64,000 bases of DNA from a bacterium (GCA_028275345.1 JAPWUV010000007.1:165019-229018); one strand, 5' to 3'; positions 25,010 through 33,870 are shown, counted from the stretch's first letter. The notes: generated by a model not told the origin, from the letters alone. Numbers and translations are program-made.

Positions 25010-26098
25010 CTAGGCGTCGCTCCCGCGGTCGAGGAATTGTTCCGTCTTGCCTTTTCTTTCCACTCCATCAAGTTCTTCGAGGAGCTGCGCGGTGAGATCA
25101 AAGACCAGCTCCGGATGCAGGTTCTCCATGCAGGCGAAGGTGCCGATCGGGCATCGCTTGCCCCCGTGGGTCGAGCAGGGCCGGCACGCCAGGGGGATTT
25201 GCGCGATCCGGTGCGGTACCCGGTACGGGCCGAACCCGAATTCCGGAACCGTGGGCCCGAAGATCGCCACCACGGGCGTTCCTGTCGCGGAGGCCATGTG
25301 GAGAGGGGCTGTGTCGTTGGTCACCAGAACCCTGGCCCGGCGGATCACTTCTGCAGATTGGAGCGGAGTGAGTTTGCCGGCGAGATTCAGGACGGAGCCA
25401 CGCGATGAGGAAGCGATTTCTTCCCCGAGCTCCTTGTCTTCCTGACCGCCGACGAGGACGCATCTCAGCCCGAGCTCCGCCTCGAGTCGCGCGGCGAGTT
25501 GGGAGAAGCTGCGCGTGGGCCAGCGTTTCGTGGGCCAAACCGAGCCTGGGGCCAGAGCCACAAAGGGCGAATGTCCAACTGCGGCCAGCAGTTCGTCGAC
25601 GCGCCGGCAATCGGAGCGAGAGGGGAACAGCTCCGGTCGCAGGCCTCGAGCTTCCCACCCGAAGGGGCGGAGGAGCTTCAGGTTCCTTTCTACCTCGTGC
25701 CGGCCCTTCTCGTAGTGGACCAACCGGTTGAAGAGCCACTTCCCGGCGCTCCGGTTGGACCCCGCTCGGAGGGGAATCCCCGCGGCCGAGACCAGCACCG
25801 CGCTGCGCAGCGACGGGTGCGGGACGATGGCTAGCCCATATCGGCGCGCCCGTAAAGACCGGATCAGGCGAACGAGCGGGAGCAGTCCGCGCTCTTTCCC
25901 GCGCTTGTCGTAGGGGATGACTTGGCCGAGGAGGGGGTGATTCTCGAGCAGGGGGGCCGTCTGGGGGATGCAGAGGAAATCGACCGTTGCCTCAGGCCAA
26001 AGCCCCTTGCAGGCGCGGATGAGTGGAGTGGCGAGGATCACGTCGCCGAGGAAGGCGGTCTGAACGATCAGAATGCGCTTCGGCCCCTCAAGCGCCAT
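25010..26098 (-). CDS. Glycosyltransferase family 9 (heptosyltransferase II-like)
   Basis: 362 residues, GT-B fold. The N-terminal VQTAFLGDVILATPLIRA has the catalytic Asp19. The donor half shows LAPGSVWPTKRWP, CVLVGGQEDKELG and TNDTAPLHMASATGTPVVAIFGPT, classic for ADP-heptose:LPS transferases such as WaaF. The following CRPCSTHGGKRCPIGTFAC cluster is common in this group. It probably builds the LPS inner core. It overlaps the upstream acyltransferase by 11 nt, so lipid A acylation and core glycosylation are co-expressed. Confidence 0.92.
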   Translation of the reverse strand: MALEGPKRILIVQTAFLGDVILATPLIRACKGLWPEATVDFLCIPQTAPLLENHPLLGQVIPYDKRGKERGLLPLVRLIRSLRARRYGLAIVPHPSLRSAVLVSAAGIPLRAGSNRSAGKWLFNRLVHYEKGRHEVERNLKLLRPFGWEARGLRPELFPSRSDCRRVDELLAAVGHSPFVALAPGSVWPTKRWPTRSFSQLAARLEAELGLRCVLVGGQEDKELGEEIASSSRGSVLNLAGKLTPLQSAEVIRRARVLVTNDTAPLHMASATGTPVVAIFGPTVPEFGFGPYRVPHRIAQIPLACRPCSTHGGKRCPIGTFACMENLHPELVFDLTAQLLEELDGVERKGKTEQFLDRGSDA

Positions 26099-27011
26099 GA
26101 CAGGCTTGCTCCCAGTGAGCGGGTGCGTGGTGGCTCGACTTCCAGCGCCGATGCATCCAGAACCAGTGATCTGGCTGGCGCCGGATCGTCTCCTCGAGCC
26201 GCGAAGTTAGGGTCTGCGTGACGTAGTGGATCCGTTCCTCTTCCGTTCCGGGCAGATTCGTGAAATCGAAACGTTCCAAGTGGACCTTGTGGCGCCCCGG
26301 GGCGATCCGTTCTGGGAGAGCAAGGATAAGGGGTGCGCCCGTCTTCAAGTGGAACATGGCCGGTCCGCGGTGCGTCGACACCGGGCGGCCGAAGAATCGC
26401 ACGAACTCGCCGTTTCGTCCCGCATCTTGATCGAAGAGGATCCCCACGAACCCATTATTACGAAGGGTTTGCAGGATCTGCCGGACGGAAGCGGTCCCTG
26501 CTTTGATCACCTCGAGCCCAGCGGTCGATCGAGCCTCGTCGATGAGTCGGTCCACCAGCGGGTTCCGCTGAGACGCCGCGATGGGCTTGAGCACGTAGCC
26601 GTGGGCGCGGATTCCCGCGGCCACCCACTCCCAGTTCCCGAAATGGCCGCTCACCACGATGGCTCCGCGGCCGCGCTGGTGTGCCGCCTCCAGGATCTCA
26701 GCGTGGACCAACTGGACCCTCCTCCGGATGTCCTCGCAACTGAGCTGGGGCAGCTTGGCGAACTCCGCGAGGGTGATGCCGAAGTTCCGGTAGGTGCGGC
26801 GCGCCAGGGACACAACCTCCCTCGGGCTGAGCTCCGGAAAGGCGTTCCGCAGGTTCTCCACTGTAACTCTGCGGCGCAGGCGCACGACGTCGAAAAGGAG
26901 GAGGGCGAGGACTTGTCCCACCACGGCGCCGAGTCGGAATGGGAGGAGAGCGAAGGCGACGGCCAGCATCCGCGCGAGAGCGAGCTCGATTCTGTCACGA
27001 AGCGCTGTCAT
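26088..27011 (-). CDS. Lipid A biosynthesis acyltransferase (LpxL/HtrB family)
   Basis: 307 residues. One N-terminal membrane segment (about 12-42) anchors a cytoplasmic acyltransferase domain. The HX4E catalytic motif is His123 to Glu128 in SGHFGNWEWV. FDQDAGRNGEFVRFFGRP matches the second conserved block and HWFWMHRRWK the C-terminal block. It adds a secondary acyl chain to a Kdo-lipid A precursor, supporting a true LPS outer membrane. ATG 27011 is used; it lacks a good ribosome site, and a GGAGG sits some 22 nt upstream, so the start is uncertain. It is the first gene of an operon with the GT9 and GH9 genes. Confidence 0.9.
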   Translation of the reverse strand: MTALRDRIELALARMLAVAFALLPFRLGAVVGQVLALLLFDVVRLRRRVTVENLRNAFPELSPREVVSLARRTYRNFGITLAEFAKLPQLSCEDIRRRVQLVHAEILEAAHQRGRGAIVVSGHFGNWEWVAAGIRAHGYVLKPIAASQRNPLVDRLIDEARSTAGLEVIKAGTASVRQILQTLRNNGFVGILFDQDAGRNGEFVRFFGRPVSTHRGPAMFHLKTGAPLILALPERIAPGRHKVHLERFDFTNLPGTEEERIHYVTQTLTSRLEETIRRQPDHWFWMHRRWKSSHHAPAHWEQACHGA

Positions 27012-27150
27012 CTCGTTTGAAGGTACGAAAGACCTCCGTGGAATCCAAGGCAAAGCCTGAGGTGCGGCGAGGTGGCGAGGATGGGGGCGGAACAGGGATC
27101 AGTGCTGCGGCGGGCGCACGGCGGGTAGCGCCCTACCAGTGAAAAAACTC

Positions 27151-27179
27151 TTGACGGGGACAGAAAAACTTTGTAGACT
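27151..27179 (+). promoter_or_regulatory. Promoter of the LacI-family regulator gene
   Basis: TTGACG (27151-27156), a 17-nt spacer and TAGACT (27174-27179), close to the sigma-70 consensus. The expected start point is near 27186. This rules out in-frame upstream starts at or before 27186 for the regulator and places the operator on the start site. Confidence 0.75.
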
Positions 27180-27181
27180 TT

Positions 27182-27199
27182 GGTCGAAGCGTTTCGACC
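27182..27199. promoter_or_regulatory. LacI-type operator over the transcription start
   Basis: GGTCGAAGCGTTTCGACC is an 18-bp near-perfect palindrome centred on CG, with one mismatched pair. The central CG is the hallmark of LacI-family operators. It starts 3 nt after the -10 hexamer, so binding would block transcription: autorepression. A related half site (GTTTCGATC, 27278-27286) lies 87 bp downstream, just before the regulator's start codon. Confidence 0.7.
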
Positions 27200-27288
27200 C
27201 AAGTCTCGCCCTGGTTCTGCGCGCAGTAGGGGGCGAGGAGCTCGATTTCCGTTGCGAGATGGAGCTTGTTTTAGAACGTTTCGATCCC

Positions 27289-28389
27289 ATGCAGGCAACG
27301 ATCAAAGACGTCGCCCGCAGAGCGGGAGTCAGCGTCAGCACCGTCTCCTTGGTGATCAACAATAGCGGCCCCGTGTCGCCCGAAACCCGCCAGAAGGTGC
27401 TGCGCGCCATCGAGGAGCTCGGCTACCACCCGCGTCGCTTCGCCCGGAGCCTGGCCAGCAAACGGACGGGCAACATCGGCTTCATCCTCACCTCGGACCA
27501 TTTCTCCCGAGCGGAGCCCTTCTACACCAAGATCTTCCTCGGCAGCGAGTTCGAAGCCCGGAACTACGACTACTACATCCTTCTGACCACCGTCGAAAAG
27601 CGCGGCAAGAATGCCGGCCAACTCCCCCGCTTCCTCCTGGAGCGCAATGTGGACGGCGTGATCTTCGCCGGCTATGTGCCCGTGCCCCTCGTGGAACGCG
27701 TCTACGAACTGGGCGTCCCGTTCGTCCTTGTGGATTTTCTGGTAAAGGACCGCCCCTTTTCCTGCATCGTGATGGACAATGACCAGGCCGTACGCCGCGC
27801 GGTGGGGCATCTGGTGGCGGAGCATGGCCATCGGCGCATCGCCTTCGTGGCGGGCGAAATCGGTCACCCCTCCATCCGCGCTCGCCTGGAGGGCTATCGC
27901 AAAGGGCTTGAGGACTTCGGCATCCCGCGCGATCCGCGTTTGGAGCGAACCGAGGAGCCCCATTGCTCCATGGACGGGGGCTACCGCGCCACCCGCAGGA
28001 TGTTGGAGGAGAAGCTGGAGTTCACCGCCGTCGTCACCGCCAATGATGCCACCGCCTTTGGCGTGATGCGCGCTCTCAAGGAGGCCGGTCTCCGCATCCC
28101 GGAGGATGTCGCCGTGGTGGGTTTCGACGACATCGACGCGGCCTCCCAGGTGGATCCCACGCTCACCACGCTGCGGGTGCCCAAGGAGGAAATGGGGGCT
28201 CTTGCCTTGCGCAGGCTCGTGGAAGTGATCGAGCGTCCCGGCCTGGCTTTTGAGCGCACCGTTGTGCCCACCGAACTTGTGCTGCGGGAGTCCTGCTGTG
28301 GAAGGGCGCGGGCTCCGAAGCTGATGGATCTGACGAAGGAGAAAATCATTCTGCCGGAAGGAGGTGATGTGGACAATACCCAAGCCTAA
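27289..28389 (+). CDS. LacI-family transcriptional regulator
   Basis: 366 residues. The N-terminal helix-turn-helix ATIKDVARRAGVSVSTVSLV (2-21) is followed by the hinge FARSLASK, with the operator-wedging Leu55, and then a periplasmic-binding-protein-like effector domain to about 345. The effector is probably a mannose-containing sugar, given the locus it heads; this is inference. The start at 27289 has no clear ribosome site, but the family N-terminus begins exactly there, and the other in-frame ATG (27259) has no better one. A 20-residue tail (LMDLTKEKIILPEGGDVDNTQA type) exceeds the usual length. It is transcribed from 27151 with its own operator and lies 83 nt before the next gene. Confidence 0.95.
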   Translation: MQATIKDVARRAGVSVSTVSLVINNSGPVSPETRQKVLRAIEELGYHPRRFARSLASKRTGNIGFILTSDHFSRAEPFYTKIFLGSEFEARNYDYYILLTTVEKRGKNAGQLPRFLLERNVDGVIFAGYVPVPLVERVYELGVPFVLVDFLVKDRPFSCIVMDNDQAVRRAVGHLVAEHGHRRIAFVAGEIGHPSIRARLEGYRKGLEDFGIPRDPRLERTEEPHCSMDGGYRATRRMLEEKLEFTAVVTANDATAFGVMRALKEAGLRIPEDVAVVGFDDIDAASQVDPTLTTLRVPKEEMGALALRRLVEVIERPGLAFERTVVPTELVLRESCCGRARAPKLMDLTKEKIILPEGGDVDNTQA

Positions 28390-28472
28390 CGTGGGGGAGG
28401 GGCTGATCCCCGTGCCGGCCCCTGGTGCGAGAACCCTAAGAGAACGAAAACCAAGCTGTGGAGGGCCCAACA

Positions 28473-30959
28473 ATGAGACGAACACGAGGTTTTTGGACAG
28501 CGGTAGCCGCATGGTTGCTACTGGTGGGTGGAGGGACGTCGCTGGCCCAGACCAATCTTCTCCCGAACGGCGATTTGGAGGATCTTCGGCCGAACTTTTG
28601 GATGCCGGCGCCGTCGGTGGGGGGTGTGCGTTGTGAGTGGGCGACGGACCGGGTGCATCAGGGGGATCGGAGTTTCAAGGTGGTGAAGCCGGTGGCGACG
28701 CCGTCGGCGTATGGGTGGATGAGCGTGAACAATGCGGATTTGTACTGGAACGATGCGAAGGCGGGTCGGCTGTACACGATGGGATTTTGGGCGAAGACGG
28801 AGGGGGTGAACACGAATCCGACGGGGGAGGATCAGCTGATTGGGGGGATTTTCGAGTTTTGGGCTGGGGGGCAGCTGTTGGGGCGGCAGGTGATTGCGGT
28901 GGATCAGACGGTGGCGTCGAAGGACTGGACGGAGTACACGGCGGGGTTGGTGATACCGGAGGGGCCGGATCCGGACAGTGTGGTGGTGCTGTTGGGGATG
29001 GAGCGGAATGCGACGGGGACGGTGTGGTTTGATGATGTGTACTGTGGGAGTGAGCCGTGGTCGATGGGGATTTTTGGGGGGGATGCGGAGACGCCGGTGG
29101 GGTGGATGAACTGGACGAGCAGCACGGAGATTGGGTACGCGAATGTGAGCACGGTGTATGCGCACAGTGGGCAGCATTCGGTGTTGTTGCGGGAGCAGGA
29201 TGACAATGCGGACGAGATGGTGTTCTATTCGGAGCCGGTGCCGGTGAAGCCGAATGCGTGGTACAAGATCTCCGTGTGGGCTCGTTGGGACAGCGTCAAC
29301 ACCGACGAGAAGTTCCTGCCGGCAGGCGTGACTCCCGTTCGGGACAACGATCGCCTCGGCCTCTGCTTCTTCTTCCACCGGAGCCCGATTCGGACCGAGT
29401 GGAATCTGACCGGCGGCGATCAGTTCCTCTACTTCGACCAGACGGCTGACAGCGCGGGCTGGACCTACTACTCGGTGATCGCCAAGGCTCCGGAGGATGC
29501 AGCGGGTCTTTCCGTCCGGGCGCGCTTCACCAGTTTCCCCGTCGGCTACTGCTGGTACGACGACTTCACGATCGAAGAGATCCAGGTCGACCCGAACATC
29601 CTGGTGAACGGCGATTTGGAGGATCTTCGGCCGAACTTTTGGATGCCGGCGCCGTCGGTGGGGGGTGTGCGTTGTGAGTGGGCGACGGACCGGGTGCATC
29701 AGGGGGATCGGAGTTTCAAGGTGGTGAAGCCGGTGGCGACGCCGTCGGCGTATGGGTGGATGAGCGTGAACAATGCGGATTTGTACTGGAACGATGCGAA
29801 GGCGGGTCGGCTGTACACGATGGGATTTTGGGCGAAGACGGAGGGGGTGAACACGAATCCGACGGGGGAGGATCAGCTGATTGGGGGGATTTTCGAGTTT
29901 TGGGCTGGGGGGCAGCTGTTGGGGCGGCAGGTGATTGCGGTGGATCAGACGGTGGCGTCGAAGGACTGGACGGAGTACACGGCGGGGTTGGTGATACCGG
30001 AGGGGCCGGATCCGGACAGTGTGGTGGTGCTGTTGGGGATGGAGCGGAATGCGACGGGGACGGTGTGGTTTGATGATGTGTACTGTGGGAGTGAGCCGTG
30101 GTCGATGGGGATTTTTGGGGGGGATGCGGAGACGCCGGTGGGGTGGATGAACTGGACGAGCAGCACGGAGATTGGGTACGCGAATGTGAGCACGGTGTAT
30201 GCGCACAGTGGGCAGCATTCGGTGTTGTTGCGGGAGCAGGATGACAATGCGGACGAGATGGTGTTCTATTCGGAGCCGGTGCCGGTGAAGCCGAATGCGT
30301 GGTACAAGATCTCCGTGTGGGCTCGTTGGGACAGCGTCAACACCGATCCGCGCTTCCTGCCAAGTTATATCACCCCCGTTCGGGACAACGATCGCCTCGG
30401 GCTCTGCTTCTTCTACCACCGGGAGCCGCTGTACAAGGCGTGGGATCTGACCGGCGGCGATCAGTTCGTCTACTTCGACCAGACGGCCGACAGTGCGGGC
30501 TGGACCTACTACACGGTCATCTCCAAGTCCCCCGAGGATGCGGCGGGCATTTCGGTCCGGGCCCGCTTCACCAGCTTCCCCGTCGGCTACTGCTGGTATG
30601 ACGACTTCGCCGTCGAGCCGGTCACGATCCTCGTCACGGGCGTGGAGGAACTCACCGGACCGGGGGGCAAGCCGGTGCCGACGGAGTTTGGGCTCAAGCA
30701 GAACTACCCGAACCCGTTCAATCCGAGTACGACGATTGAGTTCACCGTCGATCAGCCCGGTGTGGTCCGGATCGACATCTTCAACCTCACTGGCCAGAAA
30801 GTCCGCACGCTTCTGGAGGGCTACCGGACCCCGGGCGAATATCGCGTGACGTGGGACGGAACGGATGACCTCGGGCGGAAGCTGACCAGCGGGGTGTACC
30901 TCGTCCGGCTGTCCACCGTGGGCAAAGTGGCTACCAAGAAGATGGTCCTGACCAAGTAA
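28473..30959 (+). CDS. Secreted protein of duplicated jelly-roll (CBM4/9-like) units with C-terminal sorting domain
   Basis: 828 residues. Signal peptide (to about SLAQ, 26), then two consecutive 347-residue units starting at NGDLEDLRPNFW. Each unit looks like two galactose-binding-type beta-sandwiches (NGDLEDLRPNFW...HQGDRSFKV and ETPVGWMNW...HSGQHSVLL), as in CBM4/9-like carbohydrate-binding modules. A FlgD/Por sorting domain ends it (NYPNPFNPSTTIEF ... GVYLVRL). No catalytic residues are apparent, so it probably binds the polysaccharide at the surface. The first 741 bp of each unit are identical, whereas the remaining 300 bp have diverged. Codons in the identical part end mostly in G, unlike the C-rich third positions around it. 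The start has GGAGGG at 7 nt. Confidence 0.85.
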   Translation: MRRTRGFWTAVAAWLLLVGGGTSLAQTNLLPNGDLEDLRPNFWMPAPSVGGVRCEWATDRVHQGDRSFKVVKPVATPSAYGWMSVNNADLYWNDAKAGRLYTMGFWAKTEGVNTNPTGEDQLIGGIFEFWAGGQLLGRQVIAVDQTVASKDWTEYTAGLVIPEGPDPDSVVVLLGMERNATGTVWFDDVYCGSEPWSMGIFGGDAETPVGWMNWTSSTEIGYANVSTVYAHSGQHSVLLREQDDNADEMVFYSEPVPVKPNAWYKISVWARWDSVNTDEKFLPAGVTPVRDNDRLGLCFFFHRSPIRTEWNLTGGDQFLYFDQTADSAGWTYYSVIAKAPEDAAGLSVRARFTSFPVGYCWYDDFTIEEIQVDPNILVNGDLEDLRPNFWMPAPSVGGVRCEWATDRVHQGDRSFKVVKPVATPSAYGWMSVNNADLYWNDAKAGRLYTMGFWAKTEGVNTNPTGEDQLIGGIFEFWAGGQLLGRQVIAVDQTVASKDWTEYTAGLVIPEGPDPDSVVVLLGMERNATGTVWFDDVYCGSEPWSMGIFGGDAETPVGWMNWTSSTEIGYANVSTVYAHSGQHSVLLREQDDNADEMVFYSEPVPVKPNAWYKISVWARWDSVNTDPRFLPSYITPVRDNDRLGLCFFYHREPLYKAWDLTGGDQFVYFDQTADSAGWTYYTVISKSPEDAAGISVRARFTSFPVGYCWYDDFAVEPVTILVTGVEELTGPGGKPVPTEFGLKQNYPNPFNPSTTIEFTVDQPGVVRIDIFNLTGQKVRTLLEGYRTPGEYRVTWDGTDDLGRKLTSGVYLVRLSTVGKVATKKMVLTK
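28565..29305 (+). repeat. Exact 741-bp repeat, copy 1
   Basis: By reading both copies side by side, this stretch is identical to 29606-30346, offset by 1041 bp (347 codons), so the frame is kept. Third positions are dominated by G (GTG, GCG, ACG, GGG, TTG) until about 29262, where usage returns to the C-rich pattern of the neighbourhood. Confidence 0.9.
29606..30346 (+). repeat. Exact 741-bp repeat, copy 2
   Basis: Second copy of the repeat at 28565-29305. The segments that follow each copy (29306-29605 and 30347-30640) are homologous but differ at many positions, for example DEKFLPAGVTP versus DPRFLPSYITP. The identity therefore stops abruptly inside the repeat unit. Confidence 0.9.
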
Positions 30960-30969
30960 GCCGGAGCCG

Positions 30970-31002
30970 CCGGGGACGCCCAATCCCTCGGGGCGTCCCC
31001 GG
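30970..31002 (+). terminator. Intercistronic hairpin after the jelly-roll gene
   Basis: Perfect 12-bp stem CCGGGGACGCCC (30970-30981) / GGGCGTCCCCGG (30991-31002) with a 9-nt loop, 10 nt after the stop codon. It has no T-run (TCTCCTCATT follows). It may be a weak terminator or an RNA-stabilising hairpin that sets different levels for the secreted binder and the downstream receptor. Confidence 0.55.
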
Positions 31003-31044
31003 TCTCCTCATTCGTCGGGAAGAAACCCGTCGCGGGAGCAAGGG

Positions 31045-33741
31045 ATGAGAGGATGGCACGCTGGAGTGTGCGCCGTTGTGGCCACGGGGTTGATGGCCCT
31101 CGGCGCAGCTTGGGCAGGTACGACGGGCAAGCTGGCTGGTAGGGTCATCGACCAAGAGACGGGGGAGCCCCTCCCAGGAGTCAATGTGATTGTGGAAGGC
31201 ACCACCCTCGGAGCCGCTACGGATCTGGAGGGCAATTACATTGTCCTGAACCTTCCTCCGGGCACCTACAACGTGCGCGCCCAGATGATTGGCTACCAGC
31301 CGGTGGTCGTCAGCAACGTCCGCATCTCCATCGACAAGACTACCACCGTCAATTTCCAGCTGCGCCGCACGGTGCTGGAACTCGGGAAGGAGGTCACCGT
31401 CGTTGCCGAGCGCCCTCTGGTGCAAATGGATCTGACCTCCACGGAAGCTGTAGTGGGCTCCGACGTCATTCAGCGGCTCCCCGTCGAGCGCTTCGAGGAT
31501 GTGGTGAATCTCCAGGCGGGAGTGGTGGAAGGACACTTCCGGGGTGGCCGACTCGGGGAAGTGGTGTACATGATCGACGGCGTGCCTGTGAACGACGTCT
31601 ACTCTGGCACCTACGCTGTTGAGGTGGAGAACAGCGCGATCCAAGAGCTCCAGGTCATCAGCGGCACGTTCAACGCCGAGTACGGCCAAGCTATGTCGGG
31701 TGTGGTGAACATCGTCACGAAGGAGGGAGGGGACAGGTACGAGGGCCGCGTTGAAGCCTATTTCGGTGACTACGTGAGCTCTCACCGTCGCATCTTCTGG
31801 AATATCGAGAACTGGAATCCGGTGTACAGCTTGCAGGGGGGCTTGAGCGGGCCAGTTCCATTTGCGAAGAGCAAATGGAGTTTCTTCGCCTTGGGGCGCT
31901 ACTACTACGATCAAGGCTACATCTACGGCAAGAAGGTTTTCCTCCCCAGCGATCATTCGGACTTCACCGCCGACGACCCGGCCAAATGGCTGGTCATGTC
32001 CCACGGCAGGGTGTATCCCTTCAGCGAGGAATTGGCTCGCCGCCTCATGGCCGAGGCGGAGCCGGTGCCGATGAACCCCACTTTGCGTCTAAGCGGCCAG
32101 CTCAAATTGACCTACCGGCTCAGTCCCTCGAACAAGTTCAGCTACGAAGTGCTAGCTCAGCGGCAGGATTTCCGCTACTACGACCATCGCTTCCGGTTGA
32201 ACCCCGACGGAGACTACCGCCACTACCGCAGGGGTTATGACCATAACCTCTCTTGGACCCACGTCCTGAGCGATAGGAGCTTTTTCACGCTGAAGCTTTC
32301 CTATTTCGACAACAGGTACCGGCAGTACGTCTACGAGGATCCCTTTGACCCGCGCTACGTCTCTCGTATTCGGCTTCAGGACACGGGAGCAAACGCTTAT
32401 CTGAGCGGTGGTATGCAGATGTGGCATTTCCGCCGTTCGACTGCCACGGTCCTCGGCAAGTTCGATTTGACCAGCCAGGTGACGCGACATCATCAGGTGA
32501 AGACGGGCGTGGAGGTCCGGCGCCATCGGCTTTGGCTGCACGAGTACGAGGTGATCCCGGAGCTTCCGGAAAGGATCGCTCCCATTACGACCTTCAACAA
32601 CAACCGGTATGAGCACTTCCCTGTGGAGGCGGCGGCCTACGTTCAGGACAAGATGGAATTTGACTACCTCATCGTTAACGCCGGCGTGCGGCTGGACTAT
32701 TTTGATCCGGACGGCGAAGTGCCTTTGGATTTCAGCCAGCCGAATCTCTCGCCCCGAATGGCTGCGGGCACAAGCTACCAGCTCAGCCCGAGATTCGGGC
32801 TTGCCTATCCCATCTCGGACAAAGGGGCCTTGCACCTATCCTACGGCCATTTCTTCCAGATCCCGAACTTCCAGTATCTGTACGTGAACCCGGAGTTCGA
32901 CATCTATCCGCTGCAGAGCACGCCCTCCCCGCCTCCGAACAGCCTTTTGAACACCGTCGGGAATGCGGAGCTCAAGCCGCAGAAGACCGTGATCTACGAG
33001 ATCGGCTTCCAGCAGCAGCTGGGGCAGGACTTCGCCCTGGATGCCACCATCTACTACAAGGACATCCGGAATCTCCTCGGGACCGAGGTGAAGATGACGC
33101 TCCAGGGCATTCGGTACGGGCGGTACATCAATCGCGACTACGGGCAGGTGAAGGGCTTCACCTTGGCCTTCGAGAAGAGGCTATCGGGGGGCGTAGGGGC
33201 GAGCGTGGATTACACGTTCCAAATCGCCAAGGGAAATGCCAGCGACCCCAACACGGCTTTCCTCGATCAACAGACGGAGCCGCCGCGCGAAACCGAGAAG
33301 CAGATGGTACCGCTGGATTGGGACCGCCGTCACCAGGTCAATTCCACCTTGACGTTGGGCGACCCGAGGCGGTTCGTATTGAGTCTGATCGGCCGCTTGG
33401 GAACGGGATTGCCGTACACGCCGAGCTTCCAGAACATCCAGACCGCGGTGGAGAACTCGGCCCGCAAGCCCCTTTACCTGAATTTCGACTTGTACGCTTA
33501 CCGCAACCTCAGGCTGAATGGCCTAACTTTTTCGATCTACGTTCGCGTCCTCAACCTCTTCGATCGACTGAACGAACTGGAGGTATTCACCGATACGGGG
33601 CGCGCGGGGTACAGTCTGGCGCCGATCTACGTGGGTGGACTGCGGCCGCGCGGACTCAATACCCTTGAGGACTACTACATCCGCCCGGATTTCTACTCGC
33701 CGCCGCGGGAGGTGCAGGTTGGCTTTGCCGTGGAGTTCTGA
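31045..33741 (+). CDS. TonB-dependent outer-membrane receptor with carboxypeptidase-regulatory-like domain
   Basis: 898 residues. Signal peptide (to AWAG, about 25), then a CarboxypepD_reg-like domain (GKLAGRVIDQETGEPLPGVN ... LPPGTYNVRAQMIGYQ, about 28-105). A plug domain follows (VVYMIDGVPVNDVYSG ... GTFNAEYGQAMSGVVNIVTK, about 130-235), then a beta barrel ending in phenylalanine (GFAVEF). This is the SusC-like layout, but no SusD partner is present. In context it should import mannan-derived oligosaccharides, energised by TonB-ExbBD encoded elsewhere. The ATG at 31045 has an AGCAAGGG-type site. It follows the hairpin at 30970-31002. Confidence 0.95.
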   Translation: MRGWHAGVCAVVATGLMALGAAWAGTTGKLAGRVIDQETGEPLPGVNVIVEGTTLGAATDLEGNYIVLNLPPGTYNVRAQMIGYQPVVVSNVRISIDKTTTVNFQLRRTVLELGKEVTVVAERPLVQMDLTSTEAVVGSDVIQRLPVERFEDVVNLQAGVVEGHFRGGRLGEVVYMIDGVPVNDVYSGTYAVEVENSAIQELQVISGTFNAEYGQAMSGVVNIVTKEGGDRYEGRVEAYFGDYVSSHRRIFWNIENWNPVYSLQGGLSGPVPFAKSKWSFFALGRYYYDQGYIYGKKVFLPSDHSDFTADDPAKWLVMSHGRVYPFSEELARRLMAEAEPVPMNPTLRLSGQLKLTYRLSPSNKFSYEVLAQRQDFRYYDHRFRLNPDGDYRHYRRGYDHNLSWTHVLSDRSFFTLKLSYFDNRYRQYVYEDPFDPRYVSRIRLQDTGANAYLSGGMQMWHFRRSTATVLGKFDLTSQVTRHHQVKTGVEVRRHRLWLHEYEVIPELPERIAPITTFNNNRYEHFPVEAAAYVQDKMEFDYLIVNAGVRLDYFDPDGEVPLDFSQPNLSPRMAAGTSYQLSPRFGLAYPISDKGALHLSYGHFFQIPNFQYLYVNPEFDIYPLQSTPSPPPNSLLNTVGNAELKPQKTVIYEIGFQQQLGQDFALDATIYYKDIRNLLGTEVKMTLQGIRYGRYINRDYGQVKGFTLAFEKRLSGGVGASVDYTFQIAKGNASDPNTAFLDQQTEPPRETEKQMVPLDWDRRHQVNSTLTLGDPRRFVLSLIGRLGTGLPYTPSFQNIQTAVENSARKPLYLNFDLYAYRNLRLNGLTFSIYVRVLNLFDRLNELEVFTDTGRAGYSLAPIYVGGLRPRGLNTLEDYYIRPDFYSPPREVQVGFAVEF

Positions 33742-33870
33742 GCTTCTCCCGGCATCAGGGCGAGAGAGCCGGTAATCGGAGTGCCCGCCGCCTTTGGGGG
33801 GCGCGGACGCCGTAGCGGGCTCTGTGTTCCGGAGCGTGAAATCGCGTCTTTTGAGGCCAGGGAGTGAAAG

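Noticed and set aside
26258..26278. A second LacI-type operator (TCGAAACGTTCCA) within the acyltransferase gene
   Set aside because: Only one half matches the site at 27182-27199 and it lies inside coding sequence, so it is probably chance.
28364..28636. A possible small gene starting right after AAGGAGGTG at the end of the LacI gene
   Set aside because: The ribosome site is only 1-2 nt from the start codon, the product is low-complexity, and it runs antiphase into the next real gene.
28518..30983. An 821-codon open frame antisense to the jelly-roll gene
   Set aside because: The forward gene uses almost no codons ending in A, so the opposite strand has no stops in this phase. The translation is a low-complexity His/Arg/Pro/Leu-rich string that repeats with the DNA. 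It is a composition artefact.
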